Shown here: positions 1-11,000 of the stretch, piece after piece
Position numbering within the stretch: position 1 is the stretch's first letter
Layout: every line of letters starts with the position of its first letter
From: Hydractinia symbiolongicarpus
Lineage: Eukaryota > Cnidaria > Hydrozoa > Anthoathecata > Hydractiniidae
Direction of reading: 5' to 3'
Assembly (NCBI RefSeq): GCF_029227915.1
Contig: NC_079875.1
Coordinates: 32,061,501-32,125,500 of the forward strand
Length of the DNA: 64,000 bases
The notes under the pieces: model-generated
Database searches by the model: none
What the model was told of the DNA's origin: nothing
What the model saw: only the letters and a program-made list of their open reading frames with translations
Program-made: the position numbers and the translations under genes

Positions 1-370
1 ACATTTACGCTTAACAGGTTTGCTGATAACTTGAACAAAAAAGTGGCAAAGTTCAAAAGTTTATTGCCCAGGGACGTCTTGCGTTAACTGTTTTACGGAA
101 CGATGGAACACGGAATTTAATTGGCTATGCCCACCAATCGATCTTGTTGGTGAGACTTTAACGCATATGAAAATTTGCAAAAGTAGCGGCGTGTTAATAG
201 TACCTGAGTGAAAATTGGCATATTTTTGGCCATTGCTAACACCAGACGGTAAAGTATTCTATAACGTAAAAGATTGTTTGGTATTAGACCCCTACTTCAT
301 TAGCACAGAAAATTCGATTTTTTTTGGATTTGTTAAATTTCAAACTCTAGCTTTATTAATAACATTTTAG
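1..370 (+). pseudogene. Broken retroelement polyprotein fragment, RNase H-region-like
   Basis: Conceptual translation gives a decayed stretch of a retroelement polyprotein. Nucleotides 1-64 read in frame 1 (RFADNLNKKVAKFKSL). The match then shifts to frame 2 at about 65 (CPGT, then a W-rich stretch, then NWLCPPIDLVGETLTHM). It continues through LIVPE, an in-frame TGA at 209-211 where a Trp would fit, and YFWPLLTPDGKV, to a TAG at 368-370. The order 'DRFA..N.K...FNS / CPGT..V..F...W / NWL.PP..L / GTLIVP.W.SA.FWPLL' is what I recall from the RNase H end of DIRS-type (tyrosine-recombinase) retroelement polyproteins. That family assignment is from memory and only moderate. The frameshift and nonsense codon show it is dead. 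It is cut by the window edge. Confidence 0.45.
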
Positions 371-599
371 TTTTTCGAAGTTCGTATTTTTTCGTTGTAA
401 ATACCTTGTATTTCATTGGAAACTAAAAAAGCAATGCATATTAAATTATAGCATTTTTACTTCTACACCTTTGAGTGAACACTCTGCAAAATTTGTGTCG
501 CAGCAACAAGCTACGAAAACCACGTTTGAAGGTAATTAACTGTTTTTCTATTACAAAAGCTTACACGGAGTTCAAGAGATTAAAATAAGCATCGTCTTT

Positions 600-790
600 G
601 TGTAATTGGCTGTCGTGTTACAACATGCTAGTGAACAAAATGATACGTCCTCTTTGGACTGAATACCCTCTCTGGGTAGTTGGCTGTTTTAGTGTTCAAC
701 AGCTGAAGCTTATACGTCCCCTTTAGGCAGAACACCCTCTTGGGGTAGCTGGGCTGTTTGCCAGTGCAACTCGATACGTCTTTCTTAGAC
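600..790. repeat. Short diverged tandem repeat, about 62-69 bp unit
   Basis: Three starts of the motif ATACGTC(C/T) lie at about 643, 712 and 774. Each is followed by a CTTT(G/A)GGC-like stretch, ACCCTCT and GGGTAG(T/C)TGG. Nothing else is recognised between 371 and 855. Confidence 0.5.
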
Positions 791-855
791 GAAATATAAA
801 TTAAGCAGTTCGTAATGTAATGTATATATGACTAATTATTAACTTACCTGTGATA

Positions 856-3800
856 TTTGTTATATACTTGCCATATTTCGTATGGATACAGGATAATTGT
901 CACTTAGGGTCGACAACCTCGCCTCAGGTTCTCTATATTTTAGCCGTAAAATTGCTAAACGAAGCATTTCAAAGTGACATGTATTTGCGGCTTTTCGTAT
1001 TGATACAAGATAATTGTACTTTAGGGTCAACAAGTCTCAGTTTCTATATACTTTAGTTGTAAAATTGATAAACAAAGCATTTCAAAGTGACGATTGTGAT
1101 GTATTTGCGATTTTTCGTATTGATAGAAGATAATTGTACCTTAGGGACGACAAGCTCATCTCAGGCTCCATATATTTTACCCGTAAATATGATAAACGAG
1201 GCATTCAAGAGAAACAAATGTCTCATATAATTGCGATTCTTCGTGTTGATACAAGATAATTGTACCTTAGGGACGACAAGCTCATCTCAGGCTCCATATA
1301 TTTTACCCGTAAATATGATAAACGAGGCATTCAAGAGAAACAAATGTCTCATATAATTGCGATTCTTCGTGTTGATACAAGATAATTGTACCTTAGGGAC
1401 GACAAGCTCATCTCAGGCTCCATATATTTTACCCGTAAATATGATAAACAAGGCATTCAAAAGAAACAAATGTCTCATATAATTGCGATTTTTCGTGTTG
1501 ATACAAGATAATTGTACCTTAGGGTTAACAACGTCTCAGTTTCCATATATTTTGGTTGTAAAATTGATAAACAAAGCATTTCAAAGTGACGAGTGTTATA
1601 TACTTGCCATTTTTCGTATTGATACAAGATAATTGTCATTTAGGGTCGACAACCTCGTCTCAGGTCCTATATATTTTAGTCGTAAAATTGCTAAACGAAT
1701 CATTTCAAAGTGACATGTATTTGCGATTTTTCGAATTGATACAAGATAATTCTCATTTTGGGACGACAATCACGTCTTAGGTTCCATATATTTTAGTCGT
1801 AAAAGTGCTAAACGAGGCATTTCAAAGTGACATGAATTTGCGATTTTTCGCATTGGTAAAAGATAATTGTCATTTAGGGTCAACAACCTCGTCTCAGGTT
1901 TTATATATTTTAGCCTGAAAATTGATAAACAAGGCATTTAAAAGAGACAAATGTCTCATATAGTTGCGATTCTTCATGTTGATATAAGATAATGGTCATT
2001 TAGGGTTGACAACCTCGTCTCAGGTCACATATATTTTAGTCGTAAAATTGCAAAACGAGGCATTTCAAAGTGACGTGTATTTGCGATTTTTCGTATTGAT
2101 ACAAGATAATTGTCATTTAGGGTCAACAACCTCGTCTCATGTTTTATATATTTTAGCCTGAAAATTGATAAACAAGGCATTCAAAAGAGACAAATGTCTC
2201 ATATATTTGCTATTCTTCGTGCTGATACAAGATAATTGTCATTTAGGGCGACAATCTCGTCTCAGGTTCCATTTATTTTAGTCGTAAAATTGATAAACGA
2301 GGCATTTAAAAAAGACAAATGTCTGATATATTTGCCATTTTTCGTATTGATACAAGATATTTGTCATTTAGGATCAACAACCTCGTCTCAGGTTTTATAT
2401 ATTTTAGCCTGAAAATTGATAAACGAGGCATTTCAAAGGGACGAGTGTCATGTATTTTCGATTTTTCGTATTGATACAAGATAATTGTCATTTAGGGACG
2501 ACAAGCTCGTTAAAGTTTCTATATATTTTAGCCGTAAAATTGATAAACGAGGCATTCAAAAGAGACAAATATCTCATATATATGCGATTCTTCGTGTTCG
2601 TACAAGATAAGTGCCATTTAGGGTTGACAACCTCATCTCAGTTTCTATATATTTTAGTCGTAAAATTGATAAACGAGGCACTTAAAAGAGACAAATGATA
2701 TTCTTGCAAATGATATTCTTATTCAAAGAGACAAATGATATATTTTCCTACTGATATAAGATAATTGTTATTTAGGGACGACAACCTCGTCTCAGTTTCT
2801 ATAAGTTTTAGTTGTAAAATTGATAAACGAGGCATTTCAAAGTGTCGAGTGTCATGTATATGCGACTTTTCGTATTAATACAAGATAATTGTCATTTAGA
2901 GTCGACAACCTCGTCCCAGTTTCTATGTATTTTAGCCTTAAAATTGATAAACAGGGCACTTAAAATAAATAAATGTCTCATATATTTCCGATTCTTCGTG
3001 TTGATACAAGATAATTGTCATTTAGGGTCGACAACCTCGTCTCAGTTTCTATACATTTTAGTCGTAAAATTGATAAACGAGGCATTTCAAAGAGACAAAT
3101 GTCTCATATATTTCCGATTCTTCGTGTTGATACAAGATAATTGTCATTTGGGGTCAACAACGTCTCAGGTTCTATATATTGTACTCGTAAAATTGATAAA
3201 CGAGGCATTGCAAAGTGACATGTATTTGCAACTTTTCGTATTGATACAAGATAATTGTACTTTAGGGTCAACAAGTCCAGTTTCTATATATTTTAGCCGT
3301 AAAATTGATAAACGAGACATTTGAAAGAGTCAAATGTCTGATATACTTGCCATTTTTCGTATTGATACAAGATAATTATCATTTAGGGACGACAACCTCG
3401 TCTCAGGTTCAATATATTTTTGCTGTAGATAAACGAGGCATTTAAAAGAGAGGAGTGTGTCATATTTGCCATTTCTCATATTGATACGAGATAATTGTCA
3501 TATAGATTCGACAACCTCGTCTCAGTTTCTATATATTTTAGCCGTAGAATTGATAAACGAGGCATTTAAAGGCAAAGAATTTTATATATTAACGATTTTT
3601 CATATTGATGCAGGATAATTGCATTCAGGGTTGACAACCTCGTCTCAGATTCAATATATTTAATCCGTAGAATTGATGAACGAGGCATTTCAAGGTGATG
3701 ACTGTTTTATATTTGCGATTTTTCGTATTGATACAAGATAATTGTCATTTAGGGACGACAACCTCGTCTCAGTCTCTATATATTTTGGCCGTAGAATTGA

Positions 3801-3935
3801 TAAATGAGTCATTTCAAAGTGACGAGTGTCATTTATTTGCGAATTTTCGTATTGGTATAGGGTAATTGTCATTTAAGATCGACAACGTCGTCTGGGTTTC
3901 TATATATTTTGGCCATAGAATTGATAAACACGGCG
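856..3935 (+). repeat. Satellite array 1 (123-126 bp monomer)
   Basis: About 25 diverged monomers. Landmarks in order are GATACAAGATAATTGTCATT, TAGGGTCGACAACCTCGTCT, CAGGTTCTATATATTTTAG, CCGTAAAATTGATAAACGAG, GCATTT, then a small hairpin and TTTGCGATTTTTCGTATT. Monomer identity is visibly lower here than in the arrays at 8-26 kb, so this block looks older or less homogenised. Both strands give short open frames because the period is close to a multiple of three. I do not treat them as genes. Confidence 0.95.
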
Positions 3936-4940
3936 GTAATATTCTTTCCATTTTCTCCCGTTTGCAGCAATTGCGTAACATATTTTTCTCCGAAAAACCG
4001 GTATTCGATTTTTTCTACAGGTTATTATTTTAGGCGACGAAAAATCATCGGTCCCGTAGCTTCTAAGTAATTGACCTGCACTTTCCGCATTCGTAATTTA
4101 GAAGCGGTTCATTTTCATTTGTGCTGGCCAGCTAAGCTACTGAAAAGCTACTAAACGCAAGAATGGGTTCTGAACGAAATAGCAATTTCTGGACTGATTT
4201 GGAATTAAAATTAGGTACCTTCGAGCGCCATTGGTTTCATGGTGTAGCAAGTGATGTTAAGAAATACTATTGTATGAATAATTCTATGTTATTTGGTGTT
4301 GAAAAACTGATAGGCAATCACCTTGTAGGCCCCATGATAGTTACTTACGAGAAATAGGTGCACGTATGTTAGTTCCTCCAGTTACATTGTTTGTACCTTG
4401 GCAGATCATGCGTTACTTAGTCTGTCGTTGCAAAAATTATGTGGCAAAGTAGAGTGTGTTCTGCCAAAAAGTAAAAATAAAAAAGGCCAAAAAATAGTAA
4501 TCTTTTTAAAAAATGTAACTAGTGCCTTAAAGATATTTAATCCTGTACGTTTTCATGGGACTAACTATCTTGTATTGAATATGCACATAGCCATTTGAAA
4601 GTATTGTTTTATATTCAACGGACACTGCTGATGGCTTTTTTGTTGACACCCATGTGCAGTCATTAATGCTTCATTGTGCTCAAACAGTAACAGCGGCAGA
4701 AGTATAGTTAGTATCGCTAAATTGTTCGTAGCTTCACATTTCAAGGAACAATAAATATTGTATATTGTTTGCGTAGCCTTTCTTATTTATAGCTAGTAGT
4801 CATTTAGTTTGGGTTTATGTGAGATTGACTATTTGAGCTTTATCCAATTTGTTGTCTACTTATCCAATTTGTTGTCTACTTATCCATTTTGGAAAAACAA
4901 CAGTCTGAAAACAATCCTTGTTTGAATTATAAGCTATTTT
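3936..4940. other. Unrecognised non-satellite sequence with two short open frames
   Basis: No gene is recognised. Two short ATG-led frames are present on the plus strand: 4163-4357 (64 residues, starts MGSERNSNFW) and 4398-4598 (66 residues). The first follows an A-rich leader with AAACGCAAGA before the ATG, and the second is in another frame. They might be pieces of one decayed transposon gene, but no domain could be named. A 20-bp direct repeat (ATCCAATTTGTTGTCTACTT) lies at about 4850-4885. Confidence 0.3.
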
Positions 4941-4943
4941 TTA

Positions 4944-5160
4944 ATCATCATCATCATCATCATTCTCGGCTTAACGTCCGTTTTCCATGCTAGCATGGGT
5001 TGGACAGGGTATATTAATGACCCTCTTCCAATCTGATCTAGACATTTAAACATTTAAATGTGTTACATTTAAACTCAACTTCCTCTGTGTCAAGTCTGTC
5101 CTTATAACCTCCTGCCAAGTCTTTCTCGGTCTACCTCTGGGCTTTGCCCCAGGAACTATC
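4944..5160 (-). mobile_element. LINE 3' end or LINE-tailed SINE, (ATG)n tail
   Basis: Read on the minus strand, this is the end of a non-LTR reverse transcriptase frame (RGRPRKTWQEVIRTDL), followed by a DQIGRGSLIYPVQPMLAWKT-like tail. It ends in a run of ATG trinucleotides, seen as CATCATCATCAT at 4945-4962 on the plus strand. The GRPRKTW block is typical of the C-terminus of many LINE reverse transcriptases, and the trinucleotide run is a typical LINE/SINE 3' tail. A tRNA-like sequence sits about 60 bp upstream in the same orientation (5224-5290). Tail and head may therefore be one chimeric SINE, but their contiguity is not shown. Confidence 0.6.
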
Positions 5161-5223
5161 AAGTCTATAACACTTATAAAGTTAAAATATAAATGGCATT
5201 TTATATGTAATAATAAGCATTTT

Positions 5224-5340
5224 CCCTGTCCAGGATTCGAACCCAGGTCTCTCATTTGTACGAGTGTCATTCCATTAGACCAACAGGGCCTTAATACAAA
5301 AACAATTTTCTAGTTGTACAGGTTAGTCTAATAAAAGACA
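5224..5340 (-). mobile_element. tRNA-like SINE head, copy 1
   Basis: On the minus strand, 5290-5224 shows a tRNA-like layout. GCCCTGT at the 5' side matches ACAGGG at the 3' side, the A box is TGGTCTAATGG, and the T arm and B box are CTGGGTTCGAATCCTGG. The anticodon arm is poor: CTC/GAG around an 8-nt loop. A functional tRNA is therefore unlikely. The flank to 5340 is also conserved with the copies at 6072 and 13306, which supports a SINE family over a lone tRNA gene. Confidence 0.55.
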
Positions 5341-5737
5341 TATTTCAATAAATATTTTGCAATATCAGGTTTTTGGTGCAACAATACAATGTGTATTTGA
5401 AAATAAAAAGCAACAACAGGTTGACTGCGCGTAAAATAAAAAGTGCTATATACTGTATTGTCTTTGTTGTTGTTAAATGCTTTTCCTCTATGTATCAATT
5501 GAAATGTCATTGGAAATTCTGGAACAAAAAATCAAAGCTGATTGTAATTTTAACTTATTTTCCTGTATGTTTTAGTATTTTATATAAAAATAGGAAAAAA
5601 AGAAAGCTAATAGAACGATTGATAACTACCCTCTGAAATATGCAAGAAGGCTTGTACAAATATATTCAATATATATTATATACTAACTGTAACATATAAA
5701 TCATTAATTGGGCTATGTGAACACAACACAACCCAAG
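5341..5737. other. Unassigned AT-rich spacer
   Basis: Overlapping open frames exist on both strands (5373-5636 plus, 5328-5510 minus). Both are low-complexity and rich in Lys, Ile and Phe, with no domain, so neither is called. No RNA or repeat is recognised. Confidence 0.3.
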
Positions 5738-6071
5738 GGTTCCTTCTGGTATATACTATTTCACATAATTCACTTAATTTCCCTATGTGAACAGTACATT
5801 ATCTATATTATTACGAGAGTGTAGTTTAATTCAAAACAGCAGGATCACTTTACAGGTCTTTGCAGATGCAGGTTCATACCCTGTCACTCTCAATATATAA
5901 ATCATAGCTACAAAATCTGACTTTGACGAGCTGACCCCAGTCGCGTAGATTATAAAAATGGTTCTAGAAAGTGAGTTGTGAAGTAATTCCTAGTTGAGGG
6001 TAACTATTATTCCATTACCTACACTAGTTTATCCAATGATTGTACTTGATATATTTGTTTTTTAGGTTTAG

Positions 6072-6190
6072 CCCTGTCCAGGATTCAAACCTAGATCTCT
6101 CATTTTTCATGAGTGTCATAGCCATTAGACCAACATAGCATCAATACGAAAACAGTTTTTAATTTGTACAGGTTAGTCCAATAACAGGAA
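6072..6190 (-). mobile_element. tRNA-like SINE head, copy 2
   Basis: It is homologous to 5224-5340. The shared sequence starts CCCTGTCCAGGATTC on the plus strand, runs through the T arm and the CATTAGACCAACA A-box region, then about 50 bp further to TACAGGTTAGTC. The T arm has decayed (GGATTCAAACC on the plus strand), as has the acceptor. It is a fossil SINE and not a working tRNA gene. Confidence 0.55.
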
Positions 6191-6447
6191 AATGAATGAA
6201 AAACTTGTTTGCTAATTTCTACGATAATCTTGGCAAAATCACTCTAATAATACATATATGAAACACCAATTTTCAGTATAAATATTTTGTATCAATTAAA
6301 TGAATTTACGGTGCAATGTGTTTTGGAATGTATACAGTGAATTAGTCACAACAAAAAGCTGTTATTTGCTACCAGATTTTCTTTTTTTCTGTTGGCTGTA
6401 TTACAATACTTCAAAAACTAAATAAAACTCTGTAAAATGAACTGTCA

Positions 6448-6915
6448 TTATTCACTTGAAAGAAGTCCCTCTAATCTACGAATTATTACTTCCTTGTTCC
6501 CAGCAACTGAACGATTGTGAATTTTTAGATGACTTCTGAACTCAGACATGGTTAATTGTGATGGGATGATAATATTTGGATTGACACAGCGACCATTAGT
6601 ATGACTTGATTTCACATGACAGCTTAGCATAGATTCATCAGAAAATGTCATTTCACAACTCTTACATGCAACTGGTTTTAATATTGCAACAACATCTGCA
6701 ATCAAATGACCACTTTGAGCACATTGAATAATCTTTGTTGAATTGAAACAGGTTTCACAAATATCAGAATTGTTAAAGGAGGGACGCGAGCAATAAGAAT
6801 AAATAACATCACTATCATCGAAATTTGGCTTTCTTGGTCTATAGTGGGAGTGATAGGTTGCTTTTGTAGGAAAATGATACGGTAGGTAGAAGTTACGTAC
6901 AGATCTTGACCTCAT
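6448..6915 (-). CDS. C2H2 zinc finger + SAP domain protein, 3' exon, copy 1
   Basis: 155 residues from the first ATG. Domains: an N-terminal Arg/Tyr-rich stretch; a Cys-pair region (YCSRPSF..CETCF) at about 41-58; a C2H2-type finger CKSCEMTFSDESMLSCHVKSSH at about 84-105; and a C-terminal SAP-like motif (LTMSEFRSHLK...GNKEVIIRRLE) at about 120-151. SAP motifs bind DNA, often AT-rich, so a nuclear DNA-binding role is inferred. A coding-looking frame lies just upstream in another reading frame (see 6893-7184), so the ATG at 6915 may be internal to a longer, broken gene. The gene may be host-derived or from a transposon. It is repeated exactly in protein at 13682-14149; the one difference seen inside it, at 6538, is silent. 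Confidence 0.6.
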   Translation of the reverse strand: MRSRSVRNFYLPYHFPTKATYHSHYRPRKPNFDDSDVIYSYCSRPSFNNSDICETCFNSTKIIQCAQSGHLIADVVAILKPVACKSCEMTFSDESMLSCHVKSSHTNGRCVNPNIIIPSQLTMSEFRSHLKIHNRSVAGNKEVIIRRLEGLLSSE

Positions 6916-7184
6916 ACTGCTGGTTTAGTAAAGTGATCTCATTTTCTAGTTCAGTTTTCTCCACAATAGTTTTATCGAATTGCTCTCTTTTTTCGATTTC
7001 TTGAAGCGTCAGCTCATTTACAGATAATTCCTATGTCTCCTTCTGGGCAATGAGTGTTCTAACCTGACTATTTTTCAAAGTTGGGGAGAACTTCCAAAAC
7101 ACCAACTGCACCTCTTTGTCACATTTAACTTTATGCCCGATGGCCTTTGAACACTGGCCCTTATTTCTATTACAACAAACATCA
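6893..7184 (-). pseudogene. Upstream exon of the zinc finger/SAP gene, broken
   Basis: A TTTTAG acceptor-like site precedes 7184. The frame from 7183 reads a Cys-rich start (DVCCNRNKGQCSKAIGHKV, further Cys), then VFWKFSPTLKNSQVRTLIAQ. It reaches an in-frame TAG at 7033-7031 and continues as a heptad-like coiled coil (LTLQEIEKREQF...ELENEITLLNQQY) to a TAA at 6895-6893. It overlaps the downstream ORF (6915-6448) in a different frame. Both sides look protein-like, so a frameshift in the 6893-6915 overlap plus the TAG probably mark a pseudogene. An unseen splice could also explain it. Confidence 0.45.
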
Positions 7185-8030
7185 CTAAAAATAAAAAAAA
7201 CAAGGCTAAGTTTAGCTACCTAGCTCTATAGCTAGCTAGCTATATTTTAGCTAGAGCTCTTCTAAACTATATGTTCTACTATAACTAAATGCAAATAATC
7301 TTAGCTAGCTATTTATTAACTAGTTTTAGGCCGATTTAAAAAAAGTAAAATGTTTAGCTACGCTTTTTATTGGCTAAAATTAAAAAAACATAATGGCCAA
7401 AGCATTTTCCACTGCTAGGACTCACACGAAAGGTTATGGTGTTCGGTAGAAATTAAAATGCACTTTATATATTGATTTGTAACTCTAGTTTTACCTTAAA
7501 CCCGCATCTGAATTTTCTTGAGCAGACTTCATAAATATTGATTACAATTTCTACCTTGTTAAAATTTACAAAAGTTACGGCAAACTTGATATATGACAAC
7601 CAAATATTCAATAATCCAAAAATTTGACATATTTTGGCGCTCCGGAATAATATTTTCTACTTCTATCAAAAAGCCACAAAGTAGAACCACGCAGAAACCT
7701 TTCCTGTTTCATAGTTGACCGAGGTGATAGCTTTTAGTTACAAATCATAATAGAGGTCAAAAACGATAATAATGCAATGCATGGCTGCTTTAACTTAGGT
7801 ATAATTTGCAAAACTGGCCATGTAAGAGGTGAAATGAGTTACTTTAACATACTAATTTTTATTTAGCTTAATTTTATGATGTCAAAATTATACTTAGTGA
7901 ATACATTTCTCAAGGAATGAGAGGGTTGTGTTATCGTCCTTACGGAATAACTAGGCGCGGGAAGCGCATTATGAGCTATTAAGATGACGTTACTTGGTTG
8001 AAAATTTTGCCAATCTGAACGCCGTGCAGC
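7185..8030. other. Gene-free unique DNA with CTAG-rich palindromic patch
   Basis: A GCTAGCTAGCTA-type patch lies at about 7213-7265 and recurs in weaker form near 7300-7320. No coding region is recognised. The last 20 bases (8012-8035) resemble a Helentron 3' end: AATCT..A.GCCG....GCTTCTT, compared with the 3' terminus at 49498-49517. The satellite begins at once after it. Confidence 0.4.
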
Positions 8031-11000
8031 TTCTTTACACTTTAGCCGTAAAATTGATAAACGAGGCATTTAAAAGAGACAAATGTCTCATATATTTGCA
8101 ATTCTTCGTGTTGATACAAGATAATTGTCATTCAGGGTCAACAACCTCGTCTCAGGTTCTATATATTTTAGCCGTAAAATTGATAAACGAGGCATTTAAA
8201 AGAGAAAAATGTCTCACATATTTGCGATTCTTCGTGTTGATACAAGATAAATGTCATTTGGGGTCAACAACGTCTCAGGTTCTGTATACTTTACTCGTAA
8301 AATTGATAAACGAGGCATTTCAAACTGACGAATGTCATGTACTTGCCATTTTTAGCTTTGATACAAGATAATTGTCAATTAGGGTCAACAACCTCGTCTC
8401 AGGTTCAATGTATTTAAGCCGTAAAATTGATAAACGAGGCATTTAAAAGAGACAAATGTCTCACATATTTGCGATTCTTCGTGTTGATACAAGATAAATG
8501 TCATTTGGGGTGAACAACGTCTCAGGTTCTATATATTTTACTCGTAAAATTGATAAACGAGGCATTTCAAAGTGACGAGTGTCATGTACTTGCCATGTTT
8601 AGCATTGATACAAGATAATTGTCATTTAGGGTCGACAAACTCGTCCCAGTTTCTATGTATTTTAGCCGTAAAATTGATAAACGAGGCATTTCAAAGTGAC
8701 CAGTGCCATGTATTTGCGCTTTTTCGCATTGATACAGGATAATTGTTGCTTAGGGTCGACAACCTCGTCTCAGGTTCTATGTATTTTAGCCGTATAATTG
8801 ACAAACGAGGCATTTCAAAGTAACGAGTGTCATGTACTTGCGACTTTTCTTATTGACACAAGATAATTGTCAATTAGGGTCGAGTACCTCGTCTCAGGTT
8901 CTATATATTTTAGTTGTAAAATTGATAAACGAGGCATTAAAAGTGACCAGTGTCATGTATTTGCAATTTTTCGTATTGATACAAGATAATTGTCATTTAG
9001 GGTCGACAACCTCGTCCCAGTTTCTATGTATTTTGGCCGTAAAATTGATAAACGAGGCATTTCAAAGTGACCAGTGCCATCTATTTGCGATTTTTCGCAT
9101 TGATACAGGATAATTGTTGGTTAGGGTCGACAACTTCGTCTCAGGTTCTATGTATTTTAGCCGTATAATTGATAAACGAGGCATTTCAAATTAACGAGTG
9201 TCATGTACTTGCGATTTTTCGTTTTGATACAAGATAATTGTCATTTAGGGTCGAGTACCTTGTCTCAGGTTCTATATATTTTAGCCGTAAAATTGATAAA
9301 CGAGGCATTTAAAAGAGATAAATGTCTCACATATTTGCGATTCTTCGTGTTGATACAAGATAATTGTCATTTGGGGTCAACAACGTCTCAGGTTCCATAT
9401 ATTTTAGTCGTAAATTTGATAAACGAGGCATTTTAAAGTGACGAGTGTCATGTACTTGCCATTTTTAGCATTGACACAAGATAATTGTCATTCAGGGTCA
9501 ACAACCTCGTCTCAGGTTCTATATATTTTAGCCGTAAAATTGATAAACGAGGCATTTAAAAGAGACAAATGTCTCACATATTTGCGATTCTTCGTGTTGA
9601 TACAAGATAAATGTCATTTGGGGTCAACAACGTCTCAGGTTCTGTATACTTTACTCGTAAAATTGATAAACGAGGCATTTCAAAGTGACGAATGTCATGT
9701 ACTTGCCATTTTTAGCTTTGATACAAGATAATTGTCAATTAGGGTCAACAACCTCGTCTCAGGTTCTATGTATTTAAGCCGTAAAATTGATAAACGAGGC
9801 ATTTAAAGGAGACAAATGTCTCACATATTTGCGATTCTTCGTGTTGATACAAGATAAATGTCATTTGGGGTGAACAACGTCTCAGGTTCTATATATTTTA
9901 CTCGTAAAATTGATAAACGAGGCATTTCAAAGTGACGAGTGTCATGTATTTGCGATTTTTCGTATTGATACAAGATAATTGTCATTTAGGGTCAACAACC
10001 TCGTCTCAGGTTCAATGTATTTAAGCCGTAAAAATGATAAACGAGGCATTTAAAGGAGACAAATGTCTCACATATTTGCGATTCTTCGTGTTGATACAAG
10101 ATAATTGTCAATTAGGGTCGAGTACCTCGTCTCAGGTTCTATATATTTTAGTTGTAAAATTGATAAACGAGGCATTAAAAGTGACCAGTGTCATGTATTT
10201 GCAATTTTTCGTATTGATACAAGATAATTGTCATTTAGGGTCGACAACCTCGTCCCAATTTCTATGTATTTTGGCCGTAAAATTGATAAACGAGGCATTT
10301 CAAAGTGACCAGTGCCATCTATTTGCGATTTTTCGCATTGATACAGGATAATTGTTGGTTAGGGTCGACAACTTCGTCTCAGGTTCTATGTATTTTAGCC
10401 GTATAATTGATAAACGAGGCATTTCAAAGTAACGAGTGTCATGTACTTGCGATTTTTCGTTTTGATACAAGATAATTGTCATTTAGGGTCGAGTACCTTG
10501 TCTCAGGTTCTATATATTTTAGCCGTAAAATTGATGAACGAGGCATTTAAAAGAGATAAATGTCTCACATATTTGCGATTCTTCGTGTTGATACAAGATA
10601 AATGTCATTTGGGGTCAACAACCTCTCAGGTTCTGTATATTTTAGTTGTAAAATTGATAAACGAGGCATTTCAAAGTGACCAGTGTCATGTATTTGCAAT
10701 TTTTCGTATTGATACAAGATAATTGTACCTTAGGGTCAGCAACCTCGTCTCAGGTTCTACATATTTTAGCCGTAAAATTGATAAACGAGGCATTTAAAAG
10801 AGACAAATGTCTCACATGTTTGCGATTCTTCGTGTTGATACAAGATAAATGTCATTTGGGGTCAACAACATCTCAGGTTCTGTATACTTTACTCGTAAAA
10901 TTGATAAACGAGGCATTTCAAACTGACGAGTGTCATGTTCTTGCCATTTTTAGCATTGATACAAGATAATTGTCAATTAGGGTCAACAACCTCGTCTCAG

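Noticed and set aside
5224-5290. Functional tRNA gene on the minus strand
   Set aside because: The anticodon stem has only three pairs around an 8-nt loop, and the T arm relies on wobble pairs. Diverged relatives exist at 6072 and 13306. Better explained as SINE-derived.
7863-8069. Minus-strand 68-residue frame at the satellite edge (and 15097-15303)
   Set aside because: Half unique DNA and half satellite, with no domain. Copied only because the segment was duplicated.
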